Positions 8,197-17,491 of a stretch of DNA of 60,810 bases are shown in pieces. This stretch comes from Pseudomonadota bacterium (GTDB taxonomy: Bacteria > Pseudomonadota > Alphaproteobacteria > Rickettsiales > RGZB01). Location of the stretch: positions 1-60,810 of the forward strand of contig RGZB01000008.1 of assembly GCA_010031735.1 (NCBI GenBank), given 5' to 3'. Each line of letters starts with the position of its first letter. Within the stretch, counting starts at the first letter, position 1. Position numbers and translations under genes: made by a program. The notes beneath the pieces were generated by a model. The model searched no databases. It had not been told where the DNA came from and was given only the letters and a program-made list of their open reading frames with translations.

Positions 8197-8997
8197 ATGA
8201 GAATCCGCTTACTCCCCGTCCTCATCCTGGCCTGCATTGGCCTTTTCGCAGTCAAAATAGATGCGATCTATGAACACCGTCAGGATTTCATGGGTGTCCT
8301 GTTCGTACCGAACTCCCAAGCTGCCGAAGACACCAAGAAAGCAGCTCCAGCTGCTGAAAAACCTGCCGCGGCGGGTGCAGGTGAGAAAAAATCCGGTGAG
8401 AAAGCGGCTTCCGGCGAACATACACCTGCAGCCGAAGCAGCGGCAACGGGTGGCAGCGGCAGTAGCGGTGCCGCCGCCGAAGCGCCGCCGCCGACCGTCA
8501 TCAAACCGCCGGAAACTTATAGTGACACCGAAGTCGAGATCCTGAAGCGCCTCTCAGAACGCCGCAAGAAACTCGACGAATGGGAACGTGACCTGGAAGT
8601 GAAGCGCAATGCTTTACAATTGACGGAGCTGCGCATCGAACAGAAACTCTCCGAACTCAACACGCTCAAAGTCGCGGTGGAGAAGCTCCTCGCACAGTAT
8701 AACGAGAAGGAAGACGCTAAAATCCGCTCGCTCGTCAAGATCTACGAGAACATGAAGCCAAAAGATGCTGCACGCATCTTCGACGAACTCGATATGGACG
8801 TACTGCTGCAGGTAGTCGACAAAATGAAAGAGGCGAAAAGCGCGCCCGTGCTGGCTAATATGTCACCTGCGCGCGCCAAGGAAATCACGCAGTATTTCGC
8901 ACGCCAGCGTAAACTGCCGGACGCCCCGATCGAGCCGCCGCCGCCAGCCGCCGCTCCGAAGCCCTACGTTCCAGGTGCAACACCTGTCACCCAATAA
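8197..8997 (+). CDS. MotE-like stator chaperone
   Basis: A 266-residue exported or membrane-anchored protein with a hydrophobic N-terminus (about 5-20), an Ala/Pro/Glu-rich linker (about 45-105), and a coiled coil (about 110-165). The C-terminal MgtE-N/MotE-type domain contains SLVKIYENMKPKDAARIFD and LLQVVDKMKEAK. In alphaproteobacteria MotE is a periplasmic chaperone that stabilises MotC and supports motility. The context after fliL-fliM-DUF6468 supports a motility role. It may be annotated elsewhere as an MgtE-like magnesium transporter fragment, but it lacks the transporter domain. Confidence 0.8.
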   Translation: MRIRLLPVLILACIGLFAVKIDAIYEHRQDFMGVLFVPNSQAAEDTKKAAPAAEKPAAAGAGEKKSGEKAASGEHTPAAEAAATGGSGSSGAAAEAPPPTVIKPPETYSDTEVEILKRLSERRKKLDEWERDLEVKRNALQLTELRIEQKLSELNTLKVAVEKLLAQYNEKEDAKIRSLVKIYENMKPKDAARIFDELDMDVLLQVVDKMKEAKSAPVLANMSPARAKEITQYFARQRKLPDAPIEPPPPAAAPKPYVPGATPVTQ

Positions 8998-9030
8998 TGG
9001 CCTGTACCCGCGTATAACACACCGCAATCG

Positions 9031-9060
9031 TTGACAGAAAAAAGCCAAACGCTCTAGAGT
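9031..9060 (+). promoter_or_regulatory. Sigma-70-type promoter of cheY
   Basis: TTGACA at 9031-9036, an 18-base spacer, then TAGAGT at 9055-9060. The -35 is a perfect consensus; the -10 has two mismatches. It lies 28 bases before the cheY start, suggesting cheY-cheZ are transcribed separately from the fliL-motE unit. Confidence 0.5.
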
Positions 9061-9087
9061 ATCGCAGAGTTCATTAGGAGATACTGT

Positions 9088-9474
9088 ATGGCCGTTGATA
9101 AAAATATGCCCATTCTGATTGTGGATGACTACCAGACGATGCGCCGCATTGTCCGGAACCTGCTTGAACAACTAGGTTTCAAAAATATTGAAGAAGCCAC
9201 CGATGGACAGAACGCACTCTCAAAACTCAAAGAGAAGCCCTTCAAAATGGTGATCTCTGATTGGAATATGGAGCCGATGTCTGGCTTACAACTCTTAAAG
9301 ACCATCCGCGCAGACGCAACGCTCGCTCCGCTCCCGTTCATCATGGTGACCGCGGAAAGTAAAGCCGAGAACATCATGATCGCAAAACAAGCGGGTGTGA
9401 ATAACTATATCGTGAAGCCGTTCAACGCAGAAACCCTGAAGACCAAACTTTCGGCAGTGCTCGGACCTTTCTAA
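9088..9474 (+). CDS. cheY: Chemotaxis response regulator CheY
   Basis: A single-domain receiver of 128 residues. The acidic pair is D13-D14, the phosphoacceptor is Asp58 in MVISDWNMEPMSGL, the switch Thr is T88 in MVTAES, and the conserved Lys is K110 in VKPFN. The DWNM-P-MSG-LL pattern is typical of CheY that binds FliM. It is followed 36 bases later by cheZ, matching a CheY/CheZ phosphorylation-dephosphorylation pair acting on the FliM in this cluster. A good Shine-Dalgarno sequence (AGGAG) precedes the ATG. Confidence 0.93.
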   Translation: MAVDKNMPILIVDDYQTMRRIVRNLLEQLGFKNIEEATDGQNALSKLKEKPFKMVISDWNMEPMSGLQLLKTIRADATLAPLPFIMVTAESKAENIMIAKQAGVNNYIVKPFNAETLKTKLSAVLGPF

Positions 9475-9510
9475 GGCCCGGGTAGGCTCAAAAATAAGAG
9501 GAATATTGCC

Positions 9511-10137
9511 ATGACTATGCCAGAAAATCTTGCGAAGGAATTCGTAAAACACCTGCAGGCGATCCGTAGTAAGACAACCGATGCGATCAAACCGGAAGAC
9601 CTCCAGGCCGCGCTCCAGAAAGTCAATAACGAGACCGCAAACGAGCTCTATAACGAAATCGTTGCTATCTCACAGAAAATCAATGTGGCATGCCACAACA
9701 TCAGCGAAGAAGAACGCCAGAAGATCGCCAAAAGTTCTATCCCTACCGCGAACGAAGAACTCGACGAAGTGGTGAAGGCCACCGAAAAAGCGACGAATGG
9801 TATCCTGAACGCAGCCGAAACCATTCAGAAGGCCGTCGAAGGTGCACCGGAAAATGTGAAAAATGCCGTGAATGCACAGGTGATGCAGATATTCGAGGCC
9901 TGCAGCTTCCAGGATATTACGGGACAACGCATCAAGAAAGTTGTCTCCACCCTGTTCGAGATCGAGAAAATGGTAGACCGCATCGTGGGTAAAGTCGGCG
10001 CGGCACCCGCAACCAAAGGCGCGCCCAAACCGGCAGGATCACTCAATCCAGACAGCGAGCGTCACCTGATGAACGGTCCGCAAATGCGCCAACCCACGCA
10101 AGAAGAAATCGACAAGTTGTTCTCGGACAACAAATAA
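9511..10137 (+). CDS. cheZ: CheY-P phosphatase CheZ
   Basis: CheZ speeds dephosphorylation of CheY-P. This 208-residue, mostly helical protein contains the family signature ACSFQDITGQRIKKVV (about residues 130-145), which includes the catalytic Asp and Gln. The extreme C-terminus, PTQEEIDKLFS, is the CheY-binding peptide. The segment between them is Gly/Pro-rich and flexible, as expected. It follows cheY closely in the same direction. Confidence 0.92.
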   Translation: MTMPENLAKEFVKHLQAIRSKTTDAIKPEDLQAALQKVNNETANELYNEIVAISQKINVACHNISEEERQKIAKSSIPTANEELDEVVKATEKATNGILNAAETIQKAVEGAPENVKNAVNAQVMQIFEACSFQDITGQRIKKVVSTLFEIEKMVDRIVGKVGAAPATKGAPKPAGSLNPDSERHLMNGPQMRQPTQEEIDKLFSDNK

Positions 10138-10321
10138 CAGCTGCATTATTTTGTTCCGGATAGAAATGGCGCAGGCTGAAGCCTCCCGCTCAGATGCCCT
10201 CTGAACACAAGGCTGGAAGCGGATTCCACGAGGAACGAATATCTTACATTTCCGATGCCTTCTTTGTTTACAATCCAAACCAAAACACTCTAAAATGCCC
10301 TTCATAAATAAAGGGTTGGGC
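10138..10321 (+). other. Leader region with mutually exclusive pairings
   Basis: Between cheZ and the large exported protein. AGCCT (10180-10184) can pair with AGGCT just upstream (10173-10177) or with a second AGGCT (10210-10214). CCGCT (10186-10190) can pair with AGCGG (10218-10222), crossing the second of these. TCAGA/TCTGA (10190-10204) forms a small hairpin. The pattern could be a structured leader, or chance. Confidence 0.3.
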
Positions 10322-13300
10322 GTGAGATTTGTATTTCTCCTTATCATGTGCATGGTGCTGGTTCTTGCCGAACCGCTGGCCGACGTGCGTGCGCAAGACG
10401 CTGCGGCGTCAGCGGTGGAGGAAATCACCGTGCGTGCGCAGAAAAATAAAGACTTCACACGGCTCATCTTCCGCGGCAAGATCGAGAATTTCAATGTCCG
10501 CTTCATTGGCGCCACGGTGCGCATCCAAACCGGCAATCCAGTCTCACTCAATTTCGACCCAGCAGCGAGCGGCGTTTCCGATTCGGTGATCGGTAGCAGT
10601 ACAGATGCCACCAACCGCACCATCAATATCACCCTTGCAAGCAAGAATTTCCGCGTACGCAAATTCGAAAGCAATAGCTTCGCAGGCATCGACCTGATCC
10701 CGCTGACTCCGGAAGAGATCGCGAAGAAAGCAGCGGATGAAGCAAAAGCAGAGCAGACGAAGAAAGATACGCCAACGGTCCTTAATCCACCGAAAGCCAA
10801 ACCCCAATCGATCGTACCACCCGCAGCAGGGACGAAGCCCACTGAAGCAGCGGATGCCGCTGCGAAGCCATTAAAGCCGCCGGCAGCAAAAAAAACCGAT
10901 GCACCAAAACCCTCTACGCCCTCGGAGAAAGCGACTCCTAAAACCGAAAAGAAACCCGAGACCAAGGTCGCGGAAAAACCTGTCATCAAAGGAAGCGTGC
11001 TGACCCTGCCGTTCCATGAACGTGCTTCTGCAGCCATCTATACGCGCGGGAATATCACCTGGGCGGTGTTCGACAAACCGCTGCAACTGAAGCCGGAATG
11101 GCTCTCGAACCAAAGTACGATCGACAGTGTCTCACAGATACCTCACCGCAATTTTACGATTATCCGCCTGAACCATGCAAAATCGCTTACTTCCTCCCAG
11201 GTCATAATCAAGAAGGATGAATCTACCTGGTCCGTCGAAGTAAGAAATGGTTCCCCCAGCAAACCCACACCGATTCCTGTGCTAACGGAAATCAAAAGCA
11301 CCATTTCCCGTGTCTTCCTCAATATCCTCCAAACCGCTGAACCGCTGGATTTCGTCGACCCCGTCATCGGCGACCGCCTCGTCGTGGTGCCGGTGGGCCT
11401 GCCGGATATGGGCATCGATCCCGGCCGTGGCTTTGTTGATTTCTCCCTGCTTCCCACACAACAAGGCATCGTGATCCAGCCGCTTACCGATGAGACCATC
11501 ATCAAAGTGATCCGTAACGGCGTACAGATCACCAGTGAGAAAGGGCTTAAACTCAATAGCTCGCGCGCTGCTGAAAAAGATGCGAATGCCACCGGCGCTT
11601 CCACACCAGCGCCCGTTTCCGCTGCGACAGCGCAAGCGATCCGCCAATCGCGCAGCTTGCTGCCTTTCGCACCGCAGCTTTCGAAGAAAAAAGATTTTCT
11701 GCCGCCACCCGAACCGGAAAAGAAGAAAAAAGGTAAGAAGGGGGAAAAGAAGGAAGGCGGTGAAACAGCCAGTGAAGAGAAGAAGGAAGAACCTGCAAAG
11801 GGCGAAGAAAAAAAAGATAGTGGCAAGGATGCTGCCAATGCCAAGACTGCTCCGCTCAAGATCCCACTCGTGCCGCCGATCTTAGAGAGCCGCCGTGAGA
11901 TGATTGATGCTATCAACAAAACCCCCTCACGTGAGAAAGCGAAATACCGCGTCGCGTATGCAAAAGCGCTCTTTGGTGAAGAACTGTATGCGGAAGCGCT
12001 CGGCGCGCTTACCGTTTCTTCGGATGCAGACCATAACCTGCTCGACGATAAATATTTCATGGTGCTCCTGGGCGGCACGCAATTCATGCAGCACCATTAT
12101 GCCGATGCCATCGATAGCCTGAAGCCACTCGAGAACCAGTTTGGTATCTCCGAGGGTCAGGAGGAAGTCAAACTGCTGCGCTGGGCTGCACAGGAAAGCC
12201 TTTTCCCCCGCACCGTCGTTGAGAACGTTCCCGTCGATGTAAATGGCCTTTATGGCGGCCTGCTGCAATCCTACCCCCAGAGCCTGCGTTTTGATCTGGC
12301 ACTCCTCGCTACTGAGAATTATATCGACTCCGGCGATCAGAAATCCGCAAAATCGCTACTCGATGCCATGGAAGAAGAGCTCGATATCCCACCGCATTAC
12401 CAGAACAGCGTGATGTTCGAACGTGCAAAATTGCTTGAAGCGCAGGAGCAATACAAAGACGCGATGTATCTTTACGGTAAGGTCACGGAAGATGTGCTGG
12501 ACTACCAAAACCGTGCACGTGCAGGTCTTGCACTCACCATGCTCAAACTACAAGTGGGCGATATCACCAAACCGCAAGCGCTCGTAGAACTCGAGAAACT
12601 GCGGAACGTATGGCGCGGCGATTATACCGAGATCAACTTGCTCGGCACCCTCGGCCAATTCTATGTCGATGAGAAAAAGTACCTTGAAGGTTTGCGTAGC
12701 TGGCGTGAACTCGTGAACAACTATCCAAACATCCAGGAATCTCTCTACACCGCCAGTGTGATGAAACAGACCTTCATTTCACTGTTTGATAAAAGCGGTA
12801 AGTTCGAGGTCGATCCGCTGACCGCGCTTGCCGCGTTCTTCGAATTCCGTGAGCTGACCCCGGTGGGCGTACAAGGCGACCAGATCGTCAGGAACCTCGT
12901 CGATTACTTCATCGATGCGGACCTCCTCGAAAATGCTGCAGCCGTGCTCACGCACCAAGTGCGCTTCCGCTCTGCTGGCGAAGAGCAGGGCCGCCTGTCG
13001 ATCAAACTCGCTTCCATACAGCTTCAGAACCGCAGACCCGACCTTGCGCTTGAGGTGCTGAACTTCATGAAGCTTGATCAGCTGTTCCCGAAAACCTTGG
13101 AGCAACGCAAATACCTGATGGCACACACCTACCTCGAACTCAACAAGCCGTTCGAGGTATTCAAACTCCTCGCAGAAGATGAGAGCGACGAAGCAGACGC
13201 GATCCGCCTCGAGACCTTCTGGCGCATGGGTAACTGGTTCGGCATCATGAGACTCGTGGAGCCGCAACTCCGCGGTTACCATAAACTCGGGCGCTATTTA

Positions 13301-13963
13301 AAAACACCGGAGATCCGCAACATCACCATGCTTGCGATGGCTTATGCGATCCAGCAAGACCGTCCGAAACTAAAAGCCGTGCGAGATATGTTCATCAACG
13401 AGATACAGGATAAGCCGAAGCGCGAATTCTTCGATTACATCACCGATGATGAAGGCGTCGTCTTCCATAAAGACTTAACCGAAACCGTACAGCTCGAGAC
13501 CACCAGCGAATTCATGGCCCGCCAATTCTATTGGCCGAATAAAGAATGGCCGAGCGTAGAGAATGTGCTGAAGCCTTTAGTCGAGCAGTTGCGCACAAAA
13601 CCGCCTGGGGAACTGACGGCAGACGACCAAGAGATCGTGGTGAAACTGGGTGTGGCACTCTTGATGCGTAACGACCCGGCATCACTCAAGGAGTTCCAGG
13701 CGCTGCAACGGGATTTCTCGAGCGTAAGGCTTACGAAAGATATGCTGCCATCACTCAATGCACTGGTCTATAAAACCGACCCGATCCCGGACAAAGACCT
13801 GGAGAAGCCGATTGCGCTTCGCGAACTCTCCGCCTTCATCGAGGCGCATAAACCGGTATTCACCAACAAGTTCGTGATGGAAGAGAAGCCGGCCGATACG
13901 GCCCCCACAGCGCCCACCACAGCAGCAGGCGCTGCAGCTGCTGCAGCACCCGTGGCACCGTAA
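10322..13963 (+). CDS. Giant exported helical-repeat protein of the motility cluster
   Basis: A protein of about 1213 residues with an N-terminal signal peptide. Residues about 25-110 form a beta-rich domain reminiscent of AMIN-type domains (DFTRLIFRGKIENFNVRF). A Pro/Lys/Ala linker follows (about 120-220), then a second beta-rich region (about 225-430) and a Lys/Glu low-complexity linker (about 455-510). The rest, to about 1170, is a helical array resembling TPR repeats, for example YRVAYAKALFGEELYAEALG. The end is Ala/Pro-rich. I chose GTG 10322 because AAGGG lies six bases before it; ATG 10295 would add nine residues but has no Shine-Dalgarno. The function is unknown. Position between cheZ and fliP suggests a periplasmic motor-associated scaffold. 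Confidence 0.85.
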   Translation: MRFVFLLIMCMVLVLAEPLADVRAQDAAASAVEEITVRAQKNKDFTRLIFRGKIENFNVRFIGATVRIQTGNPVSLNFDPAASGVSDSVIGSSTDATNRTINITLASKNFRVRKFESNSFAGIDLIPLTPEEIAKKAADEAKAEQTKKDTPTVLNPPKAKPQSIVPPAAGTKPTEAADAAAKPLKPPAAKKTDAPKPSTPSEKATPKTEKKPETKVAEKPVIKGSVLTLPFHERASAAIYTRGNITWAVFDKPLQLKPEWLSNQSTIDSVSQIPHRNFTIIRLNHAKSLTSSQVIIKKDESTWSVEVRNGSPSKPTPIPVLTEIKSTISRVFLNILQTAEPLDFVDPVIGDRLVVVPVGLPDMGIDPGRGFVDFSLLPTQQGIVIQPLTDETIIKVIRNGVQITSEKGLKLNSSRAAEKDANATGASTPAPVSAATAQAIRQSRSLLPFAPQLSKKKDFLPPPEPEKKKKGKKGEKKEGGETASEEKKEEPAKGEEKKDSGKDAANAKTAPLKIPLVPPILESRREMIDAINKTPSREKAKYRVAYAKALFGEELYAEALGALTVSSDADHNLLDDKYFMVLLGGTQFMQHHYADAIDSLKPLENQFGISEGQEEVKLLRWAAQESLFPRTVVENVPVDVNGLYGGLLQSYPQSLRFDLALLATENYIDSGDQKSAKSLLDAMEEELDIPPHYQNSVMFERAKLLEAQEQYKDAMYLYGKVTEDVLDYQNRARAGLALTMLKLQVGDITKPQALVELEKLRNVWRGDYTEINLLGTLGQFYVDEKKYLEGLRSWRELVNNYPNIQESLYTASVMKQTFISLFDKSGKFEVDPLTALAAFFEFRELTPVGVQGDQIVRNLVDYFIDADLLENAAAVLTHQVRFRSAGEEQGRLSIKLASIQLQNRRPDLALEVLNFMKLDQLFPKTLEQRKYLMAHTYLELNKPFEVFKLLAEDESDEADAIRLETFWRMGNWFGIMRLVEPQLRGYHKLGRYLKTPEIRNITMLAMAYAIQQDRPKLKAVRDMFINEIQDKPKREFFDYITDDEGVVFHKDLTETVQLETTSEFMARQFYWPNKEWPSVENVLKPLVEQLRTKPPGELTADDQEIVVKLGVALLMRNDPASLKEFQALQRDFSSVRLTKDMLPSLNALVYKTDPIPDKDLEKPIALRELSAFIEAHKPVFTNKFVMEEKPADTAPTAPTTAAGAAAAAAPVAP

Positions 13964-13974
13964 TTATCTAGGAA

Positions 13975-14727
13975 TTACACTCCAAAACTGCGAACCAGGC
14001 TGCCCGCGATCATGTGCCAGCCATCGATCAACACGAAGAAGATGAGTTTGAACGGTAGGGAGATAAGGACGGGCGGAAGCATCATCATACCCATCGCCAT
14101 CAAGGTCGCTGCGACTACCATGTCGATGATCAGGAACGGAATGAAAATCAGGAAGCCAATCTCGAAGGCACGACGCAGTTCACTGATCAGGAATGCCGGA
14201 ACGAGAATCTTGAGCGGCGTTGCTTCAGGCGATTCGATCTTCGGATTGCCTGCAAGCTCGACGAAGAGGGCGAGATCCTTCTCGCGTACATGCATCATCA
14301 TGAATTCATGGAACGGAGCCACGGTTTTCTCCCAGGCCTCCTTTTCCTTGATCTTGTTAAGCGTCAGGGGCTCGATACCGTCTTTATAGGCCTTCTCGAA
14401 CACCGGCTGCATGATGAACATCGTCAGGAACAGCGCTAAGCCGATCAGCACGGGGTTTGGCGGCGTTTGCTGGATACCAAGCGCGCTACGGAGCAAGGAT
14501 AACACCACGATGATGCGGGTGAAACTCGTGACCATCATCAGGATGGAGGGTGCCAGGCTTAGGATCGTCAGTAAAACGACTAATTGGAAAATACGGCGGG
14601 ATGCATCACCGGTGATATCCTCACCGAGATCCAGGCTGACCGTTTGTGCGGAAACCGCTACCGCGCCAAAACACAGCATCAGGCAAGCGATGATCGCGAT
14701 AAACTTTAAAGGCTTGGCAGCACGCAT
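13975..14727 (-). CDS. fliP: Flagellar export gate protein FliP
   Basis: FliP is the main pore component of the flagellar type III export gate. The 250-residue protein has a cleavable signal peptide (ending VSAQT, about residue 29) and four membrane segments. Family motifs include SLAPSILMMVTSFTRIIVV, SALGIQQTPPNPVLIGLALF, the helical RRAFEIGFLIFIPFLIIDM and the C-terminal LIDGWHMIAGSLVRSF. Its start overlaps the fliO stop as TAATG, so the two are coupled. fliQ and fliR are not adjacent. Confidence 0.97.
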   Translation of the reverse strand: MRAAKPLKFIAIIACLMLCFGAVAVSAQTVSLDLGEDITGDASRRIFQLVVLLTILSLAPSILMMVTSFTRIIVVLSLLRSALGIQQTPPNPVLIGLALFLTMFIMQPVFEKAYKDGIEPLTLNKIKEKEAWEKTVAPFHEFMMMHVREKDLALFVELAGNPKIESPEATPLKILVPAFLISELRRAFEIGFLIFIPFLIIDMVVAATLMAMGMMMLPPVLISLPFKLIFFVLIDGWHMIAGSLVRSFGV

Positions 14728-15083
14728 TAGCGTTTCTTTTCCCGTTTTTTGTCCTGAGGCTTTTTATCCTGGGTGCGGATGCCGCCTTCTATCACCAATT
14801 CATGATCAGGTGCAATCAAAACCAGATGCTCGACGTCATCCCGGCGGATCAGCACGAGGCGACGGCGAGGATCGAGTGCCATCATATCCGTGATGCCAAG
14901 GCGCTTGCCCTGCTTGGTGAAAGCCGCTTTACCGAGCATCGCCACCTGCGGGTTGGTCTTCTGGATCTCGCTACGGATGATGCGTTCTGCGCCAAAGCGG
15001 CGAAGCACCAGTGAGGTAAGCCCGACTAGCGCCAGTACGAATGCCAGCGCGGCGGTCGATTTGAACAGTGCGATCATTTCCAT
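14727..15083 (-). CDS. fliO: Flagellar export protein FliO
   Basis: FliO is a small membrane protein that helps assemble the FliP ring. This 118-residue protein has one N-terminal membrane helix (about 7-25) and a short cytoplasmic domain with LGITDMMALDPRRRLVLIRR followed by HLVLI, the typical FliO pattern. The C-terminus is a strongly basic Lys/Arg tail. It is translationally coupled to fliP, which supports the assignment despite weak family conservation. Confidence 0.85.
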   Translation of the reverse strand: MEMIALFKSTAALAFVLALVGLTSLVLRRFGAERIIRSEIQKTNPQVAMLGKAAFTKQGKRLGITDMMALDPRRRLVLIRRDDVEHLVLIAPDHELVIEGGIRTQDKKPQDKKREKKR

Positions 15084-15098
15084 GGGGGAATGCCTTGG

Positions 15099-15461
15099 TT
15101 ATTCTTCGGTGTCTTGCGGCGGCTTTTTATTAAGTCCTGGCATTTTATTGGTTTTACTATACGCCGACTGCGCCTGCTGGCCTTTATCGAGCGATGCAAT
15201 CTCTTTACGGATCTGTTCGCGGCGTTCCAGCAGCACCTTGAACATCTCTTCTAAACGACGGCTGATATCAGTGAGGCGCGCTTGGTACTTCGCGGCTTCC
15301 GAAAGCGGGAGGCTTCCAAGCGTGTCGCACATTTTCTTCACATTTTCTTCGAAGCCATGCATATCAATCATCTTCGACTCGGCAATATCTTTCTCATATT
15401 GCGCCATCGTCTCTTCAATCTGCGTCAGCATCGTATCCACGGAAGGTAATTTCATCACCAC
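15099..15461 (-). CDS. Small coiled-coil protein between flhX and fliO
   Basis: A 120-residue soluble protein that is almost entirely helical (about residues 5-95, including YQARLTDISRRLEEMFKVLL), with a short polar tail. I do not recognise a family. It starts eight bases after flhX and ends 15 bases before fliO, so it belongs to a flhX-this-fliO-fliP operon. Size, helicity and position resemble a flagellar export chaperone or FliT-like protein, but that is inference. An alternative ATG two codons downstream (MKLPS) is possible. Confidence 0.75.
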   Translation of the reverse strand: MVMKLPSVDTMLTQIEETMAQYEKDIAESKMIDMHGFEENVKKMCDTLGSLPLSEAAKYQARLTDISRRLEEMFKVLLERREQIRKEIASLDKGQQAQSAYSKTNKMPGLNKKPPQDTEE

Positions 15462-15469
15462 CTCGTTGG

Positions 15470-15772
15470 TTAATTTTTCTTGCGCGCGCCGGAGGCATTC
15501 TGCTTGTAAAGGTAGGACAGAATCTCTGCGACCGCGACGTAGGCTTCCAAAGGTATAAAAGAATCGAGTTCGAGTACAGTTAAAACTTTCACCAAATCGG
15601 CATCGCGGTGCACCGGGATGCCATTCTCTTTAGCGATCTTCAGGATTTGTTCGGCAACATGCCCTTTGCCTTTGGCGCTGATCTTCGGCGCTTCATCCTT
15701 CTTGATGTCGTATTCCAGGGCTACTGCAAGCAGTTGTGCCAGTTGTTTTTCCTGCTCCGGGGTGCGCGCCAA
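15470..15772 (-). CDS. FlhB C-terminal-domain homologue (FlhX-like)
   Basis: A 100-residue soluble protein matching the cytoplasmic C-terminal domain of FlhB/YscU: ALEYDIKKDEAPKISAKGKG, then ILKIAKENGIPVHRDADL and LDSFIPLEAYVAVAEILSYLY. It lacks the membrane domain and the NPTH autocleavage site. Such stand-alone homologues (FlhX/FhlB) can substitute for the FlhB C-terminal fragment and influence substrate switching in flagellar export. It heads the leftward flhX-coiled coil-fliO-fliP unit, nine bases after the ETF-QO gene, so it may be read from that gene's promoter. Confidence 0.88.
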   Translation of the reverse strand: MARTPEQEKQLAQLLAVALEYDIKKDEAPKISAKGKGHVAEQILKIAKENGIPVHRDADLVKVLTVLELDSFIPLEAYVAVAEILSYLYKQNASGARKKN

Positions 15773-15781
15773 CCTATCCCC

Positions 15782-17437
15782 CTACATATTCGGATAGCTG
15801 GGACCCCCGCCGCCTTCCGGCGTCACCCAGACGATATTCTGGGTGGGGTCTTTGATATCGCATGTCTTACAATGCACGCAATTCTGCGCGTTGATCTGGA
15901 GTTTCGGCTTACCGTCCTCACCCGTGATGATCTCATACACGCCCGCCGGGCAATAACGCTGCTCCGGTGCGTCGTAAAAAGCGAGGTTATGATCGACCGG
16001 CACACTCTTGTTCTTAAGCGTGAGGTGCGCAGGCTGGTCTTCCTCATGGTTCGTGTTCGAGATATAGACCGAAGACAGCAGGTCGAAAGAGACTTTTCCA
16101 TCCGGCTGCGGATAGTCGATCTTCTTGCTGACCGAGGCTTTACGGAGCGAAGTATGATCAGGATGGTGCTTGAAGGTCCACGGCGCATTGCCACGAAAAA
16201 TATAGGTATCGATCGCCGAATAGAGCAATCCAAGCCATAAGCCGAAACGGAAGGAAGGACGGATATTCCTGACCGCCTTTAATTCTTCATACACCCACGA
16301 GGCCTTGATTTTTTCCGGATACTCGGCAAGTACATCGGGGTTTGTGCCGGAAAGCGCTGCGAACACCGATTCGGCAGCGAGCATGCCGCTTTTCATCGCT
16401 GTATGAGAACCTTTGATCTTCGGTACGTTCAGGAAACCGGCGGCACAACCGATCAGCGCACCCCCTGGGAACACCAGACCCGGTATCGCCTGCAAGCCAC
16501 CTTCATTGATCGCACGCGAGCCATACGAAATGCGACGCCCGCCTTCGAATGTCGAGCGAATCGCTGGATGCGTCTTGAAGCGCTGGAATTCTTTGAACGG
16601 TGTCAGGTATGGGTTACGGTAATCCAGTCCTATGACATATCCCACCGCCACCTGGTTATTCTCCAGATGATAGAGGAACGAGCCCCCATAGGTTTCCGTA
16701 TCGAGCGGCCAACCCACCGAATGCATAACCAAACCGGGTTTATGTTTATCTGGCTGCACCTCCCAGAGTTCCTTGATGCCGATGCCGTAGGTTTGCGGGG
16801 CATCCGGCGCGCGGAGTTTAAACTGCGCTTCAAGCTCGCGCGCGAGGGAACCACGGCAACCTTCGGCAAACAAGGTATATTTGCCTTTGAGTTTCATGGG
16901 TGCCTGGTAGCTCTCTTTCTTTTCGCCGGATTTGCTGCGGCCGAATTCGCCCGTGATGATGCCGTTCACACGGCCATTTTCGATCAGTAGCTGGCGTGCA
17001 GCAAAACCTGGGAATATCTGAACACCGAGTGCTTCCGCCTGTGTGCCAAGCCAGCGGCAGACATTGCCGAGACTGACGATGTAATTGCCCGTGTTATGCA
17101 TTTGCGGGGGTGTAGGGAGTTTAAACGCATGCTTCTTCGTGAGGAATAGGAATCGATCCTCCACGACTGGTGTGTGGAATGGCGCGCCTTTCTCTTTCCA
17201 ATCCGGAATCAGTTCATCGATCGCACGGGTTTCGACCACGGCACCGGAAAGCGTGTGAGCACCGATCTCAGAAGCCTTATCGATCACGCAGACACTGATC
17301 TCTTTAGAAGCCGCCGTAGCCAGCTGGCGCAGTTTGATAGCAGCAGCCAGCCCTGCAGGCCCCGCCCCTACGATCACCACATCAAACTCCATCGCATCTA
17401 ACGTCTGGATCTCATTGGGTTCGGCGGCTATCGTCAT
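15782..17437 (-). CDS. Electron-transfer flavoprotein-ubiquinone oxidoreductase
   Basis: ETF-QO passes electrons from reduced electron-transfer flavoprotein to ubiquinone, linking fatty-acid and amino-acid oxidation to respiration. The 551-residue length is normal. The FAD-binding [17 protein letters not shown] starts near residue 20. The C-terminal 4Fe-4S ferredoxin-like segment contains [10 protein letters not shown] and [20 protein letters not shown], supplying the four cysteines, and the protein ends [10 protein letters not shown] as in the family. It is divergent from the glycosylase gene, with 54 bases between starts. Confidence 0.96.
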   Translation of the reverse strand: MTIAAEPNEIQTLDAMEFDVVIVGAGPAGLAAAIKLRQLATAASKEISVCVIDKASEIGAHTLSGAVVETRAIDELIPDWKEKGAPFHTPVVEDRFLFLTKKHAFKLPTPPQMHNTGNYIVSLGNVCRWLGTQAEALGVQIFPGFAARQLLIENGRVNGIITGEFGRSKSGEKKESYQAPMKLKGKYTLFAEGCRGSLARELEAQFKLRAPDAPQTYGIGIKELWEVQPDKHKPGLVMHSVGWPLDTETYGGSFLYHLENNQVAVGYVIGLDYRNPYLTPFKEFQRFKTHPAIRSTFEGGRRISYGSRAINEGGLQAIPGLVFPGGALIGCAAGFLNVPKIKGSHTAMKSGMLAAESVFAALSGTNPDVLAEYPEKIKASWVYEELKAVRNIRPSFRFGLWLGLLYSAIDTYIFRGNAPWTFKHHPDHTSLRKASVSKKIDYPQPDGKVSFDLLSSVYISNTNHEEDQPAHLTLKNKSVPVDHNLAFYDAPEQRYCPAGVYEIITGEDGKPKLQINAQNCVHCKTCDIKDPTQNIVWVTPEGGGGPSYPNM

Positions 17438-17491
17438 CGCACTGTTTTCCTAATTGCTAATATACCGTTCTGATTATATGTTCAGCGCTCT

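Noticed and set aside
11918-11936. CACGTG palindrome resembling parS
   Set aside because: Only the central eight bases are palindromic; the flanks do not match TGTTTCACGTGAAACA and it is inside a coding region.
11143-12087. Long leftward open frame (314 codons) opposite the giant repeat protein
   Set aside because: It is antisense to a gene with a signal peptide and coherent repeats; its own translation is Ser/Phe/Arg-rich without domain features, as expected of a shadow frame.
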